Position numbers and translations under genes: made by a program. The notes under the pieces were generated by a model, which ran no database searches, was not told the DNA's origin, and worked only from the letters and a program-made list of their open reading frames with translations. 64,000 nt of DNA from Pseudoxanthomonas winnipegensis. GTDB lineage: Bacteria; Pseudomonadota; Gammaproteobacteria; Xanthomonadales; Xanthomonadaceae. Shown here one piece after another: positions 63,900 to 64,000 of the stretch. The number at the start of each line of letters is the position of its first letter. Positions within the stretch are counted from its first letter, which is position 1. The DNA lies in NCBI RefSeq assembly GCF_004283755.1, contig NZ_SHMH01000011.1, positions 30,243 through 94,242 of the forward strand. Direction: 5' to 3'.

Positions 63900-64000
63900 T
63901 CAGTCGCCGCTCTGCGCGTAGCGCTTTTCGAACTCTACCGGTGACATGCCGCCAGCGGAACCATGCCGGCGAATCGGGTTGTAGAACATCTCGATGTAGT
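63874..64000 (-). mobile_element. Right end of an IS3-family insertion sequence (partial)
   Basis: The terminus read inward is tggaccgaccagagttccat, beginning TG as IS3-family ends do, with a sequence typical of IS3-group terminal repeats. The transposase stop lies 26 bp from it. Only this end is inside the window. The other side of the junction is YadA-head coding sequence. Confidence 0.75.
63900..64000 (-). CDS. IS3-family transposase OrfB, C-terminal end (partial)
   Basis: Thirty-two codons before the TGA read YIEMFYNPIRRHGSAGGMSP then VEFEKRYAQSGD. This is the conserved C-terminus of IS3-family OrfB integrases (the YNxxRRH...LSPxEFE pattern). The rest of the protein, including the DDE residues, lies outside the window. 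Confidence 0.92.
   Translation of the reverse strand, partial: YIEMFYNPIRRHGSAGGMSPVEFEKRYAQSGD

Overview
The window looks like chromosome of a high-GC gammaproteobacterium of the Xanthomonadaceae/Lysobacteraceae (Xanthomonas, Stenotrophomonas, Pseudoxanthomonas or Luteimonas type). The evidence is the GC-rich codon use, the gene content, and two kinds of dispersed palindromic repeat: a 'cgttcccgc...gcgggaa' family and a GTAG-type family. Most of the first 46 kb is core genome. The last 18 kb is surface-adhesin territory.

Layout. 1-2.2 kb: two lipid-type genes (DUF1295 membrane protein, CFA-like methyltransferase). 2.3-9 kb: the CreBC two-component system, rlmJ, a TonB receptor and a GNAT enzyme, separated by REP-type repeats. 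9-12.6 kb: mfd. 12.6-15.4 kb: a small AT-richer island with degenerate attC-like sites, a putative secreted protein, a divergent GIY-YIG-like protein, a YjaB-like acetyltransferase and a decayed second copy of the 3' end of lhr. 15.4-20 kb: lhr itself, carrying an in-frame repeat. 20-31 kb: DUF3175, a DUF3298-type lipoprotein, gpmA, rhomboid, POT peptide transporter, M14 peptidase, an overlapping RNase/barstar pair, dbpA, and crcB behind a fluoride riboswitch.

31-45.6 kb keeps the order of the Escherichia coli clpS-clpA-infA-aat-...-trxB-...-ftsK-lolA-rarA region, but lrp and cydCD are absent and a metallophosphoesterase and a DUF482-type protein stand between trxB and aat. The nudJ-mnmA-hflD operon follows, with its three genes overlapping by 4 bp.

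45.6-64 kb holds two modules, each with a YadA-like trimeric autotransporter followed by a lipoprotein with a SmpA/OmlA-like domain and an OmpA-like domain (TpgA architecture). The second module also has an IalB-family gene. Two AraC regulators and a broken alpha/beta-hydrolase gene lie between the modules. The second autotransporter (over 2,570 codons) runs directly into the right end of an IS3-family element at the window edge. Its first codons are IS sequence and it has no signal peptide, so it appears to be a 5'-truncated adhesin. The most interesting observations are this junction, the duplicated adhesin/anchor modules, the integron-like island beside a fossil lhr end, and the fluoride riboswitch.
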